The notes under the pieces: model-generated
Databases searched by the model: none
What the model saw: the letters and a program-made list of their open reading frames with translations, nothing else
Told to the model about the DNA's origin: nothing
Shown here: piece by piece, positions 33,975 through 48,016 of the stretch
Layout: each line of letters begins with the position of its first letter
How positions within the stretch are numbered: the first letter of the stretch is position 1
Assembly (NCBI RefSeq): GCF_901709675.1
Contig: NC_051101.1
Span: 13,785,416-13,849,415 of the forward strand
From: Syngnathus acus
Lineage: Eukaryota; Chordata; Actinopteri; Syngnathiformes; Syngnathidae
Direction of reading: 5' to 3'
DNA: 64,000 bases
Program-made: the position numbers and the translations under genes

Positions 33975-35197
33975 ATGGTAAACGACTCATAATCCGATTC
34001 CCCGTTTTCAAATCAATTCAGATAAGACAATTGAAGTCAACAAAGGAAAAATGTGCGAAAAGCGTGTTAGGCCATTTGATATGTTTTGCTTTTTTTGCAA
34101 CTTGACAAAATTCAAGTTATTGCGACCAATATTTGAGCCAGGTGGATTGTGAAATCTTTACAAGCCAGCTTCATTGGTGTTTAGTACATGCATGATAATT
34201 ACCTCCACTAAAAATATCTTGTTTTCAGAATTGGAATTTCTCCCTGAGAGATGTTAATCACTTCGATAAATTGGGGATTTAAAAAAAAAAAAAAAAGTCA
34301 ATGTCTTGCAATGTCTCCCCCACCAAGTTTCATAGAAATCGCTTATGTAGGTCATTTATTTTTGGGTGCAGATAAATGTTGGTGGGGGTTTTGGATTCAA
34401 AAGGGATCGCAAGTGGTCTTCCTTCCCCTGTAAAATGAATGTCAAGGATGATTTCCTCGCCCTTTACAAAGATTTATGACCTGTATTATCTCCGGCTTCG
34501 TGGTTTGCCTTTGATGCCTTAAAACTTGATTGTTGTTCCACCGCACATGCCATTGTCAAAAAATATACTTTTACATGATTATTACTGTAGCTTTCTTCTA
34601 CTGTGCTTTTGAATGTTACCTGTGATAACTAACCTTCAGAAATGTATGCTTTTCCGTCACGTCATGAAAACTAACCAAAGAATTTGCTGGAGGAGAGATG
34701 TCATCATCTCCTTCTCCAAGAGCTGCCATAATTAAGTGATTTTTTTTTTGGGGGGGGGTGAAGCCAAATAGTACAATGTATCCCTGGTCACAAAACCAGC
34801 AGAAGGTTGGCCATAGCCAATCCATAGTGATGGTTATGAGGCGGTTGTTGTTAATTGCAATTTGTCCTTGCAAAGTGTTTATGTTCTTCTCTCATGCAAA
34901 GCTGAAAAAACATAGTATGTATACTTTGTAACAAACGTCTTTATAAATAAAGTTCTGAATAATTTGAAACTAAAAATGCACACTTTGCTTTTGACTCATT
35001 TTACCACCGGACAGTTTTGATTTGATCTATTATTTTTCAACAAAATACAAAGATTAATGGCAGCATTTATTTGACATTATGACAAAGTGAGTCAATATTT
35101 GTCAAGTTAGCGACCGATTTCTCTCATTGGCACGAAACAAGAATAAATGATCCCTGACAGAATACAGTTGAGTAAATATCCTGTTCAACTACAATGT

Positions 35198-35302
35198 CGT
35201 GAATCGAACGATTCGGTGAACGATTCTTTTGAACGAATCTTTTGAGTGAACAGATTCTAAAGATTCAGTTCACGTAAAAGAACTGGAATGCACATCACTA
35301 CA
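35198..35302. repeat. Dispersed repeat fragment with GAATCG/CGATTC motifs
   Basis: Overlapping GAATCG, ACGATTC and GAACGAATC units with TTTTGA spacers end in AATGCACATCACTAC. This resembles the terminal part of a repeat type common in teleost genomes. I see only this one copy, so the family is unassigned. Confidence 0.45.
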
Positions 35303-37902
35303 GCAAACTGGTGTGCCTACGGTAAACGTTGAAAGCTCCATTCAAATAGAACCACGCGCGCACGCGCGTTCTTGCCTTGCAAAGTTCCTTGTTTTGACGC
35401 AGTAGATATTGAGTTTCAAACTTGAATGTTTTTCACAATCTTGCCCACATTTACAAATACAATGGCCTGTGATTCGGTGTGGCCAGTTGTGGTCTAGCTA
35501 ATAAAGTGTCCAGGAATCACGTCACAAACAAAAAAGCCAATCAGGAGGTGGGGGTGTCGCTTTTTCACTTTCAGGTAAGTTTTGACGATGATTTTTCCCT
35601 AATGAAGTGTTCTGTAATTAGGTACACTGGAAAATGGCAGCTTTAATGATACACTCTCCTATTTTTAACACTTTATTGAACATCGAATATCACAAACTAT
35701 GAAAGGACCGAAACAGTCATAGAATGTTCAACTATAGAGCATTGGCGCCCTCTGCGGGAAACATGTTGTACTGCACCCACTCCACTAATCTCTGTCTTTT
35801 GACCACGACTTCTGAAACGCATGGCCCATCTGCTGTTACCCACTACCGACTTCTTGGGCAGCTTGACGCACGGAAAGGGCGAGAAGACTTGCGGCTTTGT
35901 CACGGACGGCGAGGCCGGGAGGTGCGATTGGGACGGCGTGTCCGGTAAGCTTGTCCTCCGGTACAAGCCCTAAACGGGTGTAGCCGGAAGAACGTCATAG
36001 GAGAGCGACGATGACGGCCAATCAGACAGCGTCCAACCCGAGCAAACCTGTCAATAAACGTCAATAATAAATATTTTCATTTGAAATACAAATCATATTT
36101 TTTCAGTTCCATAAAACACCGACGGAGTTTTGCTAACTTTTTAATTCATGATTAATAGGAAACAACTTAAAAGAAGAAATACAATAATTTGTTATTATTT
36201 GGCTTTTATCACAACGCCGATGAGCTATTGCAAATATATAATCGAAGCGGTAATTATTGTGTAACATAAAAAAGAAACCCATTCATGTTTCTTATACCAC
36301 AATATCCACAGAAACCGGACAACGGTGCTGTTTGGCGGGCCTCATCTCCGACATACGGCTGACGTTGGGTCTCTATGAACGACACAAGTCCAAAAAGACA
36401 TTGCAACGACACGTTGGCCATCAGAGAGTCCCCTTCTACCAGGCTTGTTGGAAACACGTCTGTAGCACTACAAAATCAAGCAAACGTATCGAACAGGGCG
36501 TACCAAAAGAATAAGTATAAACCAATGGATGAAGAAAAGGACAGAGATGGTGCAGGTAATGGTTTTGTATCTGTCAAGACAAGCAGTGCTGGTAGTATGT
36601 CGCAGTCCCACCGAGAATCACAGTTAGCATCACATGACTAGCTTACATTAAACAGCAGAGTCGCTATCAAGATGAGACAAGACAATCCAATATCCTATTT
36701 GAATGTTTTACCACGGGGAACAATGTGCCATTGTTGCAGTAAGTTACTTGTGTGCTACCATTGACAATGATCATTTCATCAGAATATTGCATTTGCTGCC
36801 AAATGCTAAAATGGATAGGCTAAATGTAACGTAGTCAAACAAAATATGTTAATACTGAAATTATTTGATCTTAGTGTTTTAATTGGCAGATGAGCAAGAT
36901 GACAAACTATAATGTTCTTTTCTTCTTCAAGGTTCTATAAAGTTTTGTTGTTGTTGAGGAGAACAACAACAACAACAACAACACAAAACCTCTTCAAATC
37001 CAAGTAAGTCTTTATTAAGTTTGCTTCTGTTTTAATGTTCTAAAGTCAGCTTTGTTTGCCTGCTGATCTCTTAGTGAGAATGAGTGGTATAGAAAAATGT
37101 CTCAGCAGAAACATGTCGCCGCATATGTTCCGCCATATTGCAGATAAGTGCATTCTTGCAAAATTTCATAACAAGTGCACCATTTAGGAAACAGCCACAA
37201 ATGTACAGCGAGTACACAATCATGAACAACAGCCGTCTGTGCAATGCCTCCTAGTGAGGATTTTTTTTACTGCAGTGGGAATCTGCTTGGAAATCCTTTG
37301 ACCTTATGACAAACATATGATGATCCAGATGTTCTCCTGTGTGGCAGAGGTGCTCGGAATCTCTACGCAGTTGTGGCTAAGGCTTAAGTTAAACAAGATC
37401 AGTGTGACATTGAAATCCACTTCGTTGTGTGCATTTGTGGAGAATATTTCAACGCTTGCAGAGTAAAAAAAAAATTAGAAGAAAAAATGGGAACACCGGC
37501 GAGCTCAGACAGATGATGATTGACAGCTGATGAAGACTATTTAGCTCTGGAGGAGTTTTGCATTTTGTCTGAATTTGTTGCATTGAAAGAGTGGCTCAAG
37601 ATGAACCATAGTAAGTCATGCATGGAGTGGCAAGCTTCGAGTTCCTTGACAGCTTTAGAGATTTTATGGAAAGAGGAGTGTGCCAAAAATCTGGTACAAG
37701 AAATCTCTCATTGCGCATGCTAATAAGTCTTCCTCCACCAAGTACAAACACATGTTTTGATTTGGGTTCAAATACTTCTTTAAGTCAGTCAATTGGTCAC
37801 CATTTTATGACTTGTGCTTTTTTTCCCATGCTTTTTTTCAATTGATGACAAACAACCATGGTTATTTGAGGCTATTCATTTCTTATGGAAGTGAGCAACC
37901 TT

Positions 37903-38062
37903 TCAAATTCCGCATGGGATCAAACAATTATTCCTCCTCCATTCTATGGCTTCCAAACAAATACAAATTCCGCATGGGATCAAACAATTATCCCTCCATT
38001 TATATGGCTTCCAAACAAATACAAATGAATACAAATTCCTCGTGGGATCAAACAATAATTCC
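37903..38062. repeat. Minisatellite of two full and one partial copy, period about 62 bp
   Basis: The core TTCCGCATGGGATCAAACAA occurs at about 37908 and 37969, and as TTCCTCGTGGGATCAAACAA at about 38036. The first two copies continue with TATGGCTTCCAAACAAATAC. The copies differ by a few substitutions and small indels. Confidence 0.85.
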
Positions 38063-38705
38063 ATGTGTATCTCTTCTTAGAACCGTTTAAAGAACCGATG
38101 TGGACCAGAAATCATGACAGTCACCATTGTGTCAAAACTGATTTTGGATAACTACATTTATTTCATCGAAATATTTTGGAAGTTCACAAGAAGAAAAAAA
38201 ACAAAAAAAACACCATCACAAATCAACTTTCACTATCTTGAAACTTGAAAGCCGCTTTGTAACACCGTCCAAGAGTTGTCATTGGAAAGGCATTTTTGCC
38301 TCCATTGGTAAGCACTGGAAAGGGAAGACACAGCCAGGAGCTTCTGTCTTCTTCATTTCTATGCTGAGATACCACGGCCCGTTTTGACAATTGACTGGAC
38401 CCAGAAGAAAATAAAGATCATGTGAGGACGGATCCCACAATATTGATCCTTTCCAACAGGTGATAAAGTGATTGAAAATGTTTTTTTCCGGCAAATGTGT
38501 TGGTAATTTGTAACATGCCTTCAAACGGCCCCAAAAGTGAACAAATCTGGACTTGAAGACGTTTCGAGTAGCCTAAGACTTAGCTAGGAGACCACCAAGA
38601 CTTTGAAGGGTCAAGATCAATCCAGTCCAGGGCAAGACTAAAACCGTCGAAGGCTGAGACCAAGTTTATGAAGATCCAGACTTTGATCTGAGTCGAGAGT
38701 GAGAC

Positions 38706-38742
38706 TAAGAACCAGACCAACGTAGGCTGAGACCAGGTCCTC
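38706..38742. repeat. Dispersed repeat, first copy
   Basis: The sequence AAGAACCAGACCAACGTAGG followed by CTGAGACCAGGTC recurs at about 40621-40655 with one change. The region just upstream (38.55-38.70 kb) is rich in GAGACCAAG/AAGACT motifs and looks like a decayed tandem array of the same kind. Confidence 0.75.
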
Positions 38743-40620
38743 CCTCAAAACCCAAGATTTTCTGGGGTTGAGATTCAAACTCAACTTAATTTCACATTTA
38801 CGTATATGACCGTTCCAGATGTTAAAATGTCAATGACTTTATTTTCATAAAGACCCCATGCTGATGACAGCAATAAAAAAATAAATAAAAAAAATACTCT
38901 ACTTTTTTTTTTTTTTAGGAAATGATGTACATTTTGTACGTCTGTGAAATCACTGAGAATCCTGAGAAAAACAAGCTTGGACTGTTTGAGAATGAATAAA
39001 GGCACGCACGTATTTGTGACTAAGTGGAAAATGTGTTGCTAATGACTTACAGAGCACCTCTTGAAGCTCTTTGTCACCATCAGGCTGTGAGCCACAACTG
39101 CTGTTCCAAAACCAAAACTTCATTCATTATGGAAAATCCCTCAACAAGTCCTCCAGGTGAACTCAGTCAGTTAAACTCTCTTCTTCTTTTTTTTTTTTAA
39201 GCTTTCGCTTGCTCATGGGGAAATTATTAAAGGAGCGTGATAGCACAAACAACCGTCATTTAAAGTGACGTTAATGGAACCATTTTGCAGGCTGCACTAC
39301 GTCATTTTGTGTACCGTACCACGACAATGAGGGAATCGTGACGATTGTCTCCACGGATGGAAAAAAAGAAAAATCTCCTTAAGTATTTGTACTTGCTTTC
39401 TTCCCACCATTTCTAGCCGCTAATATAAACAGCGAGTTGAAGATTGGCTTGGGCGCCAGAGCGCCTCTTGCCAACAATGTTCTCTGGCTGAATGGAACCA
39501 GTGTCCACCCTTTCCTCTATCTGGCCGCATCCCATCTTCAGCGTTTATCTGCTGCCCTTTGGATTAGATAGGGATGACAGAGAGGCCTATGGGCCTATGT
39601 GCCGGGGAGGTCTGCGTCACGGCGAGGCTGTGAGCTGCCACCGCTGAAGTCATGCCTCGTAAGGGGAAGCCAGGCGCTACCGTTTCCCCCCGAGCGGCCT
39701 ACAAAACAAACAATTACGCCGGCTGATCTTTCCAAGGGATCCGCACTGGTGAGGATCAAAAGCCAGACCACCTGGAACCTGTCTTGGTCTCCAGACAGTG
39801 CTCGCGGAGGGTCGAGGGTCTGTGGGAAAAGCCACTTCTCCATCCTGATCTCACTGAGAAAACACGACGGACGGACGGACGGACGGACGGTCCTTTTCGG
39901 ATTCGTGTCACGTGCGTGAAAAGAAGAGCTGACTCTTCTCAGGATCTTGACACAGGCAGGCTCTTCCAATTTTACTTCTCATCTGCCAACTTGATTAAGG
40001 AACTCCACTCAAGAGCAAAAGAAACTTTCTGGTGCCATTGTAAGTCAAATAAATGGTCGAAGCAGTCAGGAAGAACCCCAACACTTTTACTTCATATCTT
40101 TGGTTGATTGGAAAGCGCTTTGGGTCCATTCTGTTGTTTTAAATTAGCAATGTAAATAAAAGGCCATTTGAAATGTATTTCTTTCAGCTCTCCTTGCAAC
40201 ATATCTGTAAACGCACCAATGTTTATGAAAGGAAACAGTCTAAAAATATTCTGCCAAGGGTTGTAACAAGAGCAAGTGAAAGTGTTGGAACATTTAGGGC
40301 CAGAATTCCAATCGCTCAGGCCAGTAGTGTATTTTGGCCCGTTTCAGAGTTTTGTGCAAGAGAAGCTTGACCTGGATGGTCAACTTATTTCTTTGGCTAT
40401 TTCAGAAAACAAAACCAATGAGATCCAAACTCAATCTGTCCTTTGCGGTCAGAAAACATATCCACACTGACATTTGCTGTTTATTTAACACGTTGCATTG
40501 TACAAAAAACAGTAGTAGGAGTTCGAATGAAAACAGTGGAAGTGCTCACAGATACGACGTTTTCACAATAGGACAAGTCAAAGATTCACTTCATACTTAA
40601 TGGACGAGTGGGAGAGTTAG

Positions 40621-40749
40621 TAAGAACCGGACCAACGTAGGCTGAGACCAGGTCTTCAAGGCCAGGTCTTCAAGGCCAGGTCTTCAAGGCCAGGTCTTCA
40701 AGGCCAGGTCTTCAAGACCAGGTCTTCAGGACCAGGTCTTCAAGACCAG
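40621..40749. repeat. Dispersed repeat, second copy, expanded into a 14-bp minisatellite
   Basis: The unit shared with 38706-38742 (ending GAGACCAGGTC) runs directly into seven or so copies of AGGTCTTCAAGGCC, period 14. Later copies vary to AAGACC and AGGACC. It looks like local slippage seeded from the dispersed repeat. Confidence 0.88.
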
Positions 40750-42123
40750 AGCAAGCGCTCACTGACTTCAATTCAAATTTGTTGACCCTGGAGAAAGTCA
40801 AAGGTTCTCTTGCCTTCCTTGTTTCTAACCCTGAGCACCTAACCAACATTAGCTGAGAGAAGAAATGACCCAGATGGTGGTGTTCATGGTCTCCCAGCTC
40901 AGAAATGCCATTTTGGCCCAGTTTGCATATTTGTAAGGAAACTAACCCCAGCGGGCCACTTTTCACGGCCGTTTCATTTTCACGACCTATTCTGAGGTAG
41001 GTACTTTTGAGTGGTTGTGAGAAAGCTGCCAGAAGAGGAGGCAAGGCGCTGGAAGGAAGGCCACTATGACCGCTTTACGGAGTGGACCGAAAGTTGGAGC
41101 AAGAAGAGGAAATCCTGGCAACAAGTCTTGGTAACTGCCGTGGAAAACTGACTAATCATCGAAATTAGGTCCTGCAAAGACCCGTGCGTGCGGGTCAAAG
41201 TCGTTTCGAGTCCTTTCACGGCCACCCTCAAGGTGATGGGGAACGTCATCGATGCGCCTGCAAACAATGACTGACCTTTCCCTCCAGATGTTTGAACGGA
41301 ACATTTGATTGTCTTGGTCGCGTTCACATTTGAGCTGACCGCACTAGAATTTGATTTGCAAACAGACCACTTGGTCAAGTATGAAGGACTTGGAGTGTCT
41401 TGGTCCGACTATATTGGGTGCACGGCAAGGTTCGAAGGGTTCACCGTTGATTGCGGTGACGGGAATCCCACCAGATATTGTTTGCAAACGGACCGAGTCC
41501 ACCTCTTAGGTCGTCTCGGTCTGTGTGTTTGGTGTACGCGAGGGGAGGGTTCGGTTCGACGGGTTCGCACTTCTCTGGTGAACTCTTGTGATCTGATTTA
41601 CTGCTGTAAACCTTCCTGGCTATCTGCCCTACTCTAACCGTGGTGACGAGAACGGCCATTTGGCCAACGACAACACTCTCCACGGTGGGAACGAGGACCT
41701 GTAAATTAGACTTGCTGCCTTCAAACCAAAGTCACTCCCTGGATGCAACGGAGTTTTTGGCAAACCCCGTGATCGTTTGTCTCTCCGTGGGATCCCATAA
41801 ATTTCTTGGTGCTGCTGCTTGTCTTACTCCCATGCTGGGGTAATGTTACGTTCAACTTTGCCTAACATCCCTCGCTTGCCTATTTATGGGCTCGCTCATG
41901 CCGGAGTCACTCAGAACAGAAGCCTTCCGTTGTTTTATGAAACGGTGACATTTCTTAGCCCACGTTCGGACAAATATCGGCATCAGCCTAAAAAAGAATC
42001 CACAATTATCGGGCCCTCATTTAAAAACAACCCATTTGTTCTCAGAAGCGTGCTTTGTGATTCGGTTCTGTCTTTTTATATCCTGTACAGGACTAAATCC
42101 GCGTTAGATAGCGTCGGAGGACC

Positions 42124-42176
42124 ACCAAAGGCGAAGCAGCAAAGGCGAAGCAGCAAAGGCGAAGCAGCAAAGGCGG
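42124..42176. repeat. 15-bp minisatellite (GCGAAGCAGCAAAG)
   Basis: Three and a half head-to-tail copies of AAAGGCGAAGCAGC-type units, period 15, in intergenic DNA. Confidence 0.85.
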
Positions 42177-43745
42177 GGCACCGCCGGCCGTGCTCATTGA
42201 ACTTTGACGAAGCCACACCGTGAAATGTATAACAAGCGTTTTTAACACAGTAGACAAAAAGCTCAAACACATTTTTGGCAGAGCTTGGCTGAATGCAATG
42301 GTCCATTTTTCCCCTTTTAAAAGCTAATTAAGCTTAAATAAACAGTGTGCTGGAGGCACCTTTTTGCAAATTAGACGAAATATTCACCGGCACCGTGATG
42401 TGCACATAATCATTGGAGTCTTGTGTGTGTTTAGGACTAATCCCTTTCTGGCTGGCCTGTGAGCAATTTGTAGACAGTCAAAGTGACTCATAAGCTCTTT
42501 CCGGGAACATTAATCGTGTGAAGATTTTTGCCTTTGTTTTGTTGCACTCTGAACCGCTTTTCAAAAAAAAAGTCTTGAAAATGTGACATCTTGATGTGTA
42601 AGGAGCCCCGTTTCGGCGATCGTGTTACAATGGGCTATGTCATTTGGGTCAAACAAAGCGTGTCTTGAATAAAACGTACCCTCGTGCAAGACCGCACAAT
42701 TGACGTGTCTTTAATACATGAACGCCATCATCATTTTTCAACCACGAGGCTGACAGCTTTAAGACGTCCGACTCACTTAAACTGTCTAGCAGACATGTCT
42801 TTGAGAAAATAGGCTTGACCATTTGTTTTGTGAGCACGCACAAGGGAGAAGGTCCCAGATGATTTCTAATCTGTTTCAGAATGACGTAAATCCGCATTTT
42901 GTTCAACTGCAAATAGTCTTGATCTCATATTGTCTTCATCCCTTAACACTAAGCGAATCACCATGGACTGTCATAGCTGGCTTTTCTCCCGTCTGGATCA
43001 ATGTTCCATCCTGACAAAAGTACATTGGACGCTGAGAAAAAACAACACCGGAGGAAAGTATTTTTCTGGCGATAGGGGACGTCTAATTGCTAATCTGAAC
43101 AGGCCAGCTTCAATCAGCGAGAGAGGATCCAGTTTTGATACAGCCGTCCGTCTATGACGCACTGGGCTGTTTATAGCCGCTTACTTCACATTTGGCAAAT
43201 GGATGGCTTCCTCTTTCTTCAATTAAAGAGAAATCTCGTGAAAAACAAAACATCTTCAATAAAAATCCTCGCTGGATGCTAGGAAAGGAACAAGTGTAAT
43301 TGAGTTATGATTGGATTACGCAACCGTTTTGTTTATGTCATTAAAAATGTGCGTGTTTTTTTTTTTTTGCTGTTCTTAAGGGATTTTCTTTTTAAATCAG
43401 GGCGGAAATAAGGGTAACAAGAAGTCCTGCAGCAATGCGCTGTCAAGAACTCGGGCACGTTGTAAAAAAAAAAAAATTGTGAAAACGTGGCCATTGTGAT
43501 CGAGTAGGGTTTTAAAATGTAATCCGTACCAAGGCCACACATCTTTTATGAGGTATTAAATGTGACCTGTTTGTGTCACTAATGCAATCTCTTGTGTATG
43601 AACTCCGCAATTACACAAAGTCAAATCGTCCTGACCCAACCTTTCCAGTCTTAACCCCGATTGAAATGCATACCAGTCGATTGCATTTTCACTGGTGGAA
43701 GCAGAACTTCATTACCAAGCGGCCAAGTTACACAAATGTCAATTA

Positions 43746-43914
43746 CCGTAATTTTCGGACTATAAGTCGCGGTTTTTTTCATAGTTTGGGTGGGGGGGCG
43801 ACTTATACTCAGGAGCGATTTATATACATATATATGTTTTTTTTTCACTTTTTTGGGCATTTTATGGCTGGTGCGACTTATACTCCGGTGCGACTTATAG
43901 TCCGAAAATTACGG
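43746..43914. mobile_element. 169-bp MITE with 25-bp perfect inverted repeats, copy 1
   Basis: It starts CCGTAATTTTCGGACTATAA and ends with the exact inverse. The flanking bases are TA on both sides (43744-43745 and 43915-43916), consistent with a TA target duplication as made by Tc1/mariner-type transposases. The motif GCGACTTATACTC recurs inside, in both halves. No coding capacity. I recall this end sequence as common in fish genomes. Confidence 0.88.
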
Positions 43915-45681
43915 TACTAGTGGAGAGAAAAACATGTCGTCGTACTGTATGTGCAGGAGCAACATTGTTAGCTAGTGCTAATCTGTGCTGAAACTGCAGC
44001 TCAGGCTACTTTATAGTTGAGACACGATAATGCGTCTTTCACACTGTTTTTTTTGCCCGGGCAAGCTGTCATGTTATAGGCAAAGAAACTTGGCGCGGGG
44101 GAAGTCGGTATTATGCAAATGAGCCGAATCGTGAAACAACAGTCCTGCAAAATAATTGATGTTATGACAGCTAGCAAAGCTTTTGTGTCCACAAAGAGGT
44201 CCTTCCACCTGGTATGAAATAAAACTTATGTTCGTTGAAGTTGCAAAGTGCAAATTAGTCATGTCCTTCCCCCCCCCCCCCCAAAAAAAAACCTGCCCCC
44301 ACATTTTTGGTTTTATTTTTGAGCTTAAGTGATTTTGACACGAGATGTGACTGGATGTATTAAGAGCAAGATTTAAAGAGCCAGCAGCACGTCTTGCAGT
44401 AAGGTGATAGCGAGTCCATGAGCCCCAATATGGCAAACACATGTTAGCCGTTTCCCGGGCACGTCGTTTGAAACGTGATAAATCTTGTTTTTGGAACTGC
44501 AATGATTACAATGAACAAGGCGGGGGGGGGGGGGGGGATCTTATTTTCACTTGGCATTTTATGATTTTATGAGGTTGAATAATTGCGATAAAATGCTGTA
44601 CTCCTGATGTTTACGACCGCAAAGCAGCAGGCTGCGAATGTACACAATTATTGATTTACCCTCTTGTTATATTCTGACATTAGTCAAATAAAGCAAAATA
44701 TTGAATATTTGAGTTGTACGCACATGCTACGATGGAGTTTCCAAAAGTACCAACTGGAGGCTTTCCTGTTGAGTATGTGGGAGAACATAAACGAGCTAAC
44801 ACCTTAGTTTTTTTTTTTACAATACTCTCAATTTCGATTCTGTGACTAAGCAGACGACCAATTTTCAAATTCAGAGGCTGGCACATAATTAATAATGAAT
44901 CAACTCCATGATGTTGTCTTGACATGGATAGTCCGCTTCTGAAGAATTGGGAAATTTAGAAAAAGCAGGTGAAGGATATCTCTCTGTTCACCTCCATGTA
45001 TTTCCAGTTGCTTTACGAGTTGAGTGCTGTTAAAAGCAAAGAGATACGAGTATCCCCAACGATCAGGTTTCACCCAATGTTCTTTCTTGGCACATTTGGC
45101 TTTTTCTAATCCAAGCACAATTGCAGTCTTATCCCACTCGTAGCAGATGTCTGGCCACCAGATGGAGGCCTTGGCTCTCGCACTGTGTCTACTCCTGGTA
45201 GCTGTGGATTTGATTCAGGACATTTGTTCCCAGGGGTGTATGGATGTTTAGGCGTTCAATGTTGGTACAAGCTAGGGTCCCGCTGACTCCGAATGGCTTT
45301 TTTTTTTCTCTGCAGGCCAAAATGATGCAAGCGCCTACTTTTGGATGCAGGTGTCTAACTGCATGGTGATAGAACTTCATCATCAGCTTGTTTACTGCCT
45401 CAACAACTGCCAGATCCATTGTTTTTTTTGGAATGTGTAGAGCCTTTTAGCGCCATGTGGTCCAGATCAGAAAACGTACGTAGATATTCTCAGTGCTTGA
45501 CCTCATTGAAGAGGTTGTATCGATCTGCTCTTTCGAAGAATCCTTTCTAGTTCCGAGAGGATTTGCAGACTGTAGATTAAAGTGTCTGGATTTGGCTAGA
45601 GTGGACACGGTTCCACTAAGTTTATCTCTGTTAAAAGAAAAAGGTTGGCACAATGATGAAAAGGTGGAAACCTGGGACATA

Positions 45682-45850
45682 CCGTAATTTTCGGACTATA
45701 AGTCGCGGTTTTTTTCATAGTTTGGGTGGGGGGGCGACTTATACTCAGGAGCGATTTATATACATATATATGGGTTTTTTTCACTTTTTTGGGCATTTTA
45801 TGGCTGGTGCGACTTATACTCCGGTGCGACTTATAGTCCGAAAATTACGG
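45682..45850. mobile_element. 169-bp MITE with 25-bp perfect inverted repeats, copy 2
   Basis: It has the same length and ends as the copy at 43746-43914 and the same orientation. The only differences I see lie in the central TATATG-poly-T stretch (GTTTTTTTTT against GGGTTTTTTT). It is flanked by TA on both sides (45680-45681 and 45851-45852). Near identity suggests recent movement of both copies or a shared young source. Confidence 0.88.
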
Positions 45851-48016
45851 TACATACATAGATAGATCTGGATAAGGAAGAGAAGTGCCCCCGAGATAGA
45901 GCCCTGGTTCACACCAAGTGCCTGGGATCAGTTTCGGCTGAGACTATCTCCTGATTTGAACAATACTTCCAAGAAAGTGCAAAGTGATTCCAACACCTGT
46001 GAGATTCAAGTGAACATTTTGTTATTTGTTTTTGTCGTTTTACAACCATGACGAAGGTTGGACCGTTCCACTCTCCTTATGGCACATTTCGAACAAATCT
46101 AACTTCATGTTTCTTTGTCTCTTACCCCCACGTGTCCTCATATTTCCCTTGAAAGCCTTTTTTTACTTTATTTGATCAAGTAACACCTTTATTTCAGCGA
46201 AGGGGCTCAGATTTGAACACCTGAAAGTGCTTTGCTTTGAACCGCTCAAAACTAGAATTCCAAAGCACAGGTTGTTCTGTGTCCTAATAGATTCAATTGT
46301 GAAGGAAATGATAAAGATCAAGGAAAGCATAACGTGTACTTCACAGTTCATTATCAAAGACTTTGTCAAGCATCCTGATGAAACACAAGTCACGGTTTTA
46401 TCTCGATGCCTCGTCTGAGTTGGCTCATTCCTCTTCACAGTTCAACAGTTGGACCGTCGGTCTCATTAGTAAAGGTCTTTCTTCAAGCTCCATTTAGCTC
46501 CTTGCCTATTATTGTACTCGGCTTTGAGGCCAAAGCAGGAATGATGACCACTTGTTGCATTGTTTGCATGCATAAGCGCTCTCGGAACTGACACGGAAAG
46601 AAGCCTTTCGCTTCGGCTTCAGGGCTCCTCCGGGACGCCTTCTTGGCCGACGGCGGACCTTCTCCGTGCAGGTTGTTATCGAGATAATAAAGGGGCTGGC
46701 AAATTCAGAGGAACTGTTTTCTTTCTGTTAGCGCTTATTAGCGCTTAGCTGATTTTGGGATTGGAGTTCATTTTAAGGTCTTCTTGGGGTTGAGTTTGAC
46801 ATTAGGCATTAGGTCTTTAATGAACCCAACAGAGTCGAACCCAGACCCTCAACGCAACTGCCAACCGCTAGTGTGCTCCATGCTCGAATATCGACCAATC
46901 GAACACACACAGCGGGATGACAAAATGATCGACATGAAACATTGTCATATTTCACTCCGGCGCTTGGCCGCATTCACATGTGCTGTGTCTGTTTTTCTGT
47001 CAGCGCACGCATCAAAATGCTTGACTGGCAGCCACAGAGATCAAGTGATGATGATGTGCAGCCGTGCTTTAAAATGCACTTTTTCTTTTCCCCTCGCTTG
47101 GCCACGGGATGAAGAAAAACAAATGGACTGTGGCGTAACTTAATTCTCAAGATAAATCTATCAGCGGGAGCGGTAGTCGTTTCACGCGGCGCACGGATAG
47201 ATGTCACATTCTGGATTGACTTTGGACAAATCTTCTCAATAGTGCTGTGAATAAGCCTTTAGTCCTTTCACATTTACCAAGCCATATTTTTGCGGTAGCT
47301 CGACATGCACCAAAGATGAGTGTCGTTTTTTTAATTGTAGAAATACTTTTGGGAAATGTCGATTTTTGCCCATTGGTTATTATTACGGTTGTGAAATATG
47401 GCTTAAGCAGAAAAATCCACCCTTTATTATTATTTTGTTTGAATCCATCTCGGTCGGGGTGCTGCCATTTTGCCTCGTACTTGCCACTTGCCGTCGACTG
47501 AAAACGCTTAGCTTATTTTTCCACTTGCACTGCAGGTACAAATGCCATCTTGCAACTTTCCTTAATTCAATCATGGGTTTTAAAACAAATACAAAACATT
47601 CTGGCACCATACAAAAGAATGGACGAGTAGTTGAATTACAGTGCAGGGCAAGGCAAGGCAGGGCAGCAGCGTTTCTTGTGAGTGCAGAGTTTGTAGGCGG
47701 GCCTAGAGCAGGTCCTGGCAGCTGGGAGTATTGGATGCAAATATCACCTCTATCTCACGCTCTCTCTCTCACACACACTCACTCACTCACTCACTCAGTC
47801 CACCGAGTCGCAGCGATGGGAGGCATCTGATGGCTCCGACGACTTTGAATAGAAAAGCCACAGCCGAATGACATTGAAATAGAAACACATTGAACTGAAG
47901 ACAAAAGGAGAAACATCAAGCAGGCTTATTCCAATGGGAATATTTTTTTCTTCTTCTTAATTTGACCCTTTTTTCTGACATTACATTTTTATTTTTATTT
48001 TTTTATTTTTTTTTAG

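Noticed and set aside
36254-36641. Several moderately long frames in the gene-poor region that might be an exon.
   Set aside because: No domain, no credible splice pair and no partner exon within reach.
41064-41683. Region of clustered frames on both strands, possibly a decayed gene.
   Set aside because: The repeated TTTGCAAACGGACC-like and GGTTCG motifs look more like a decayed DNA transposon, but without paired ends I could not support that call either.
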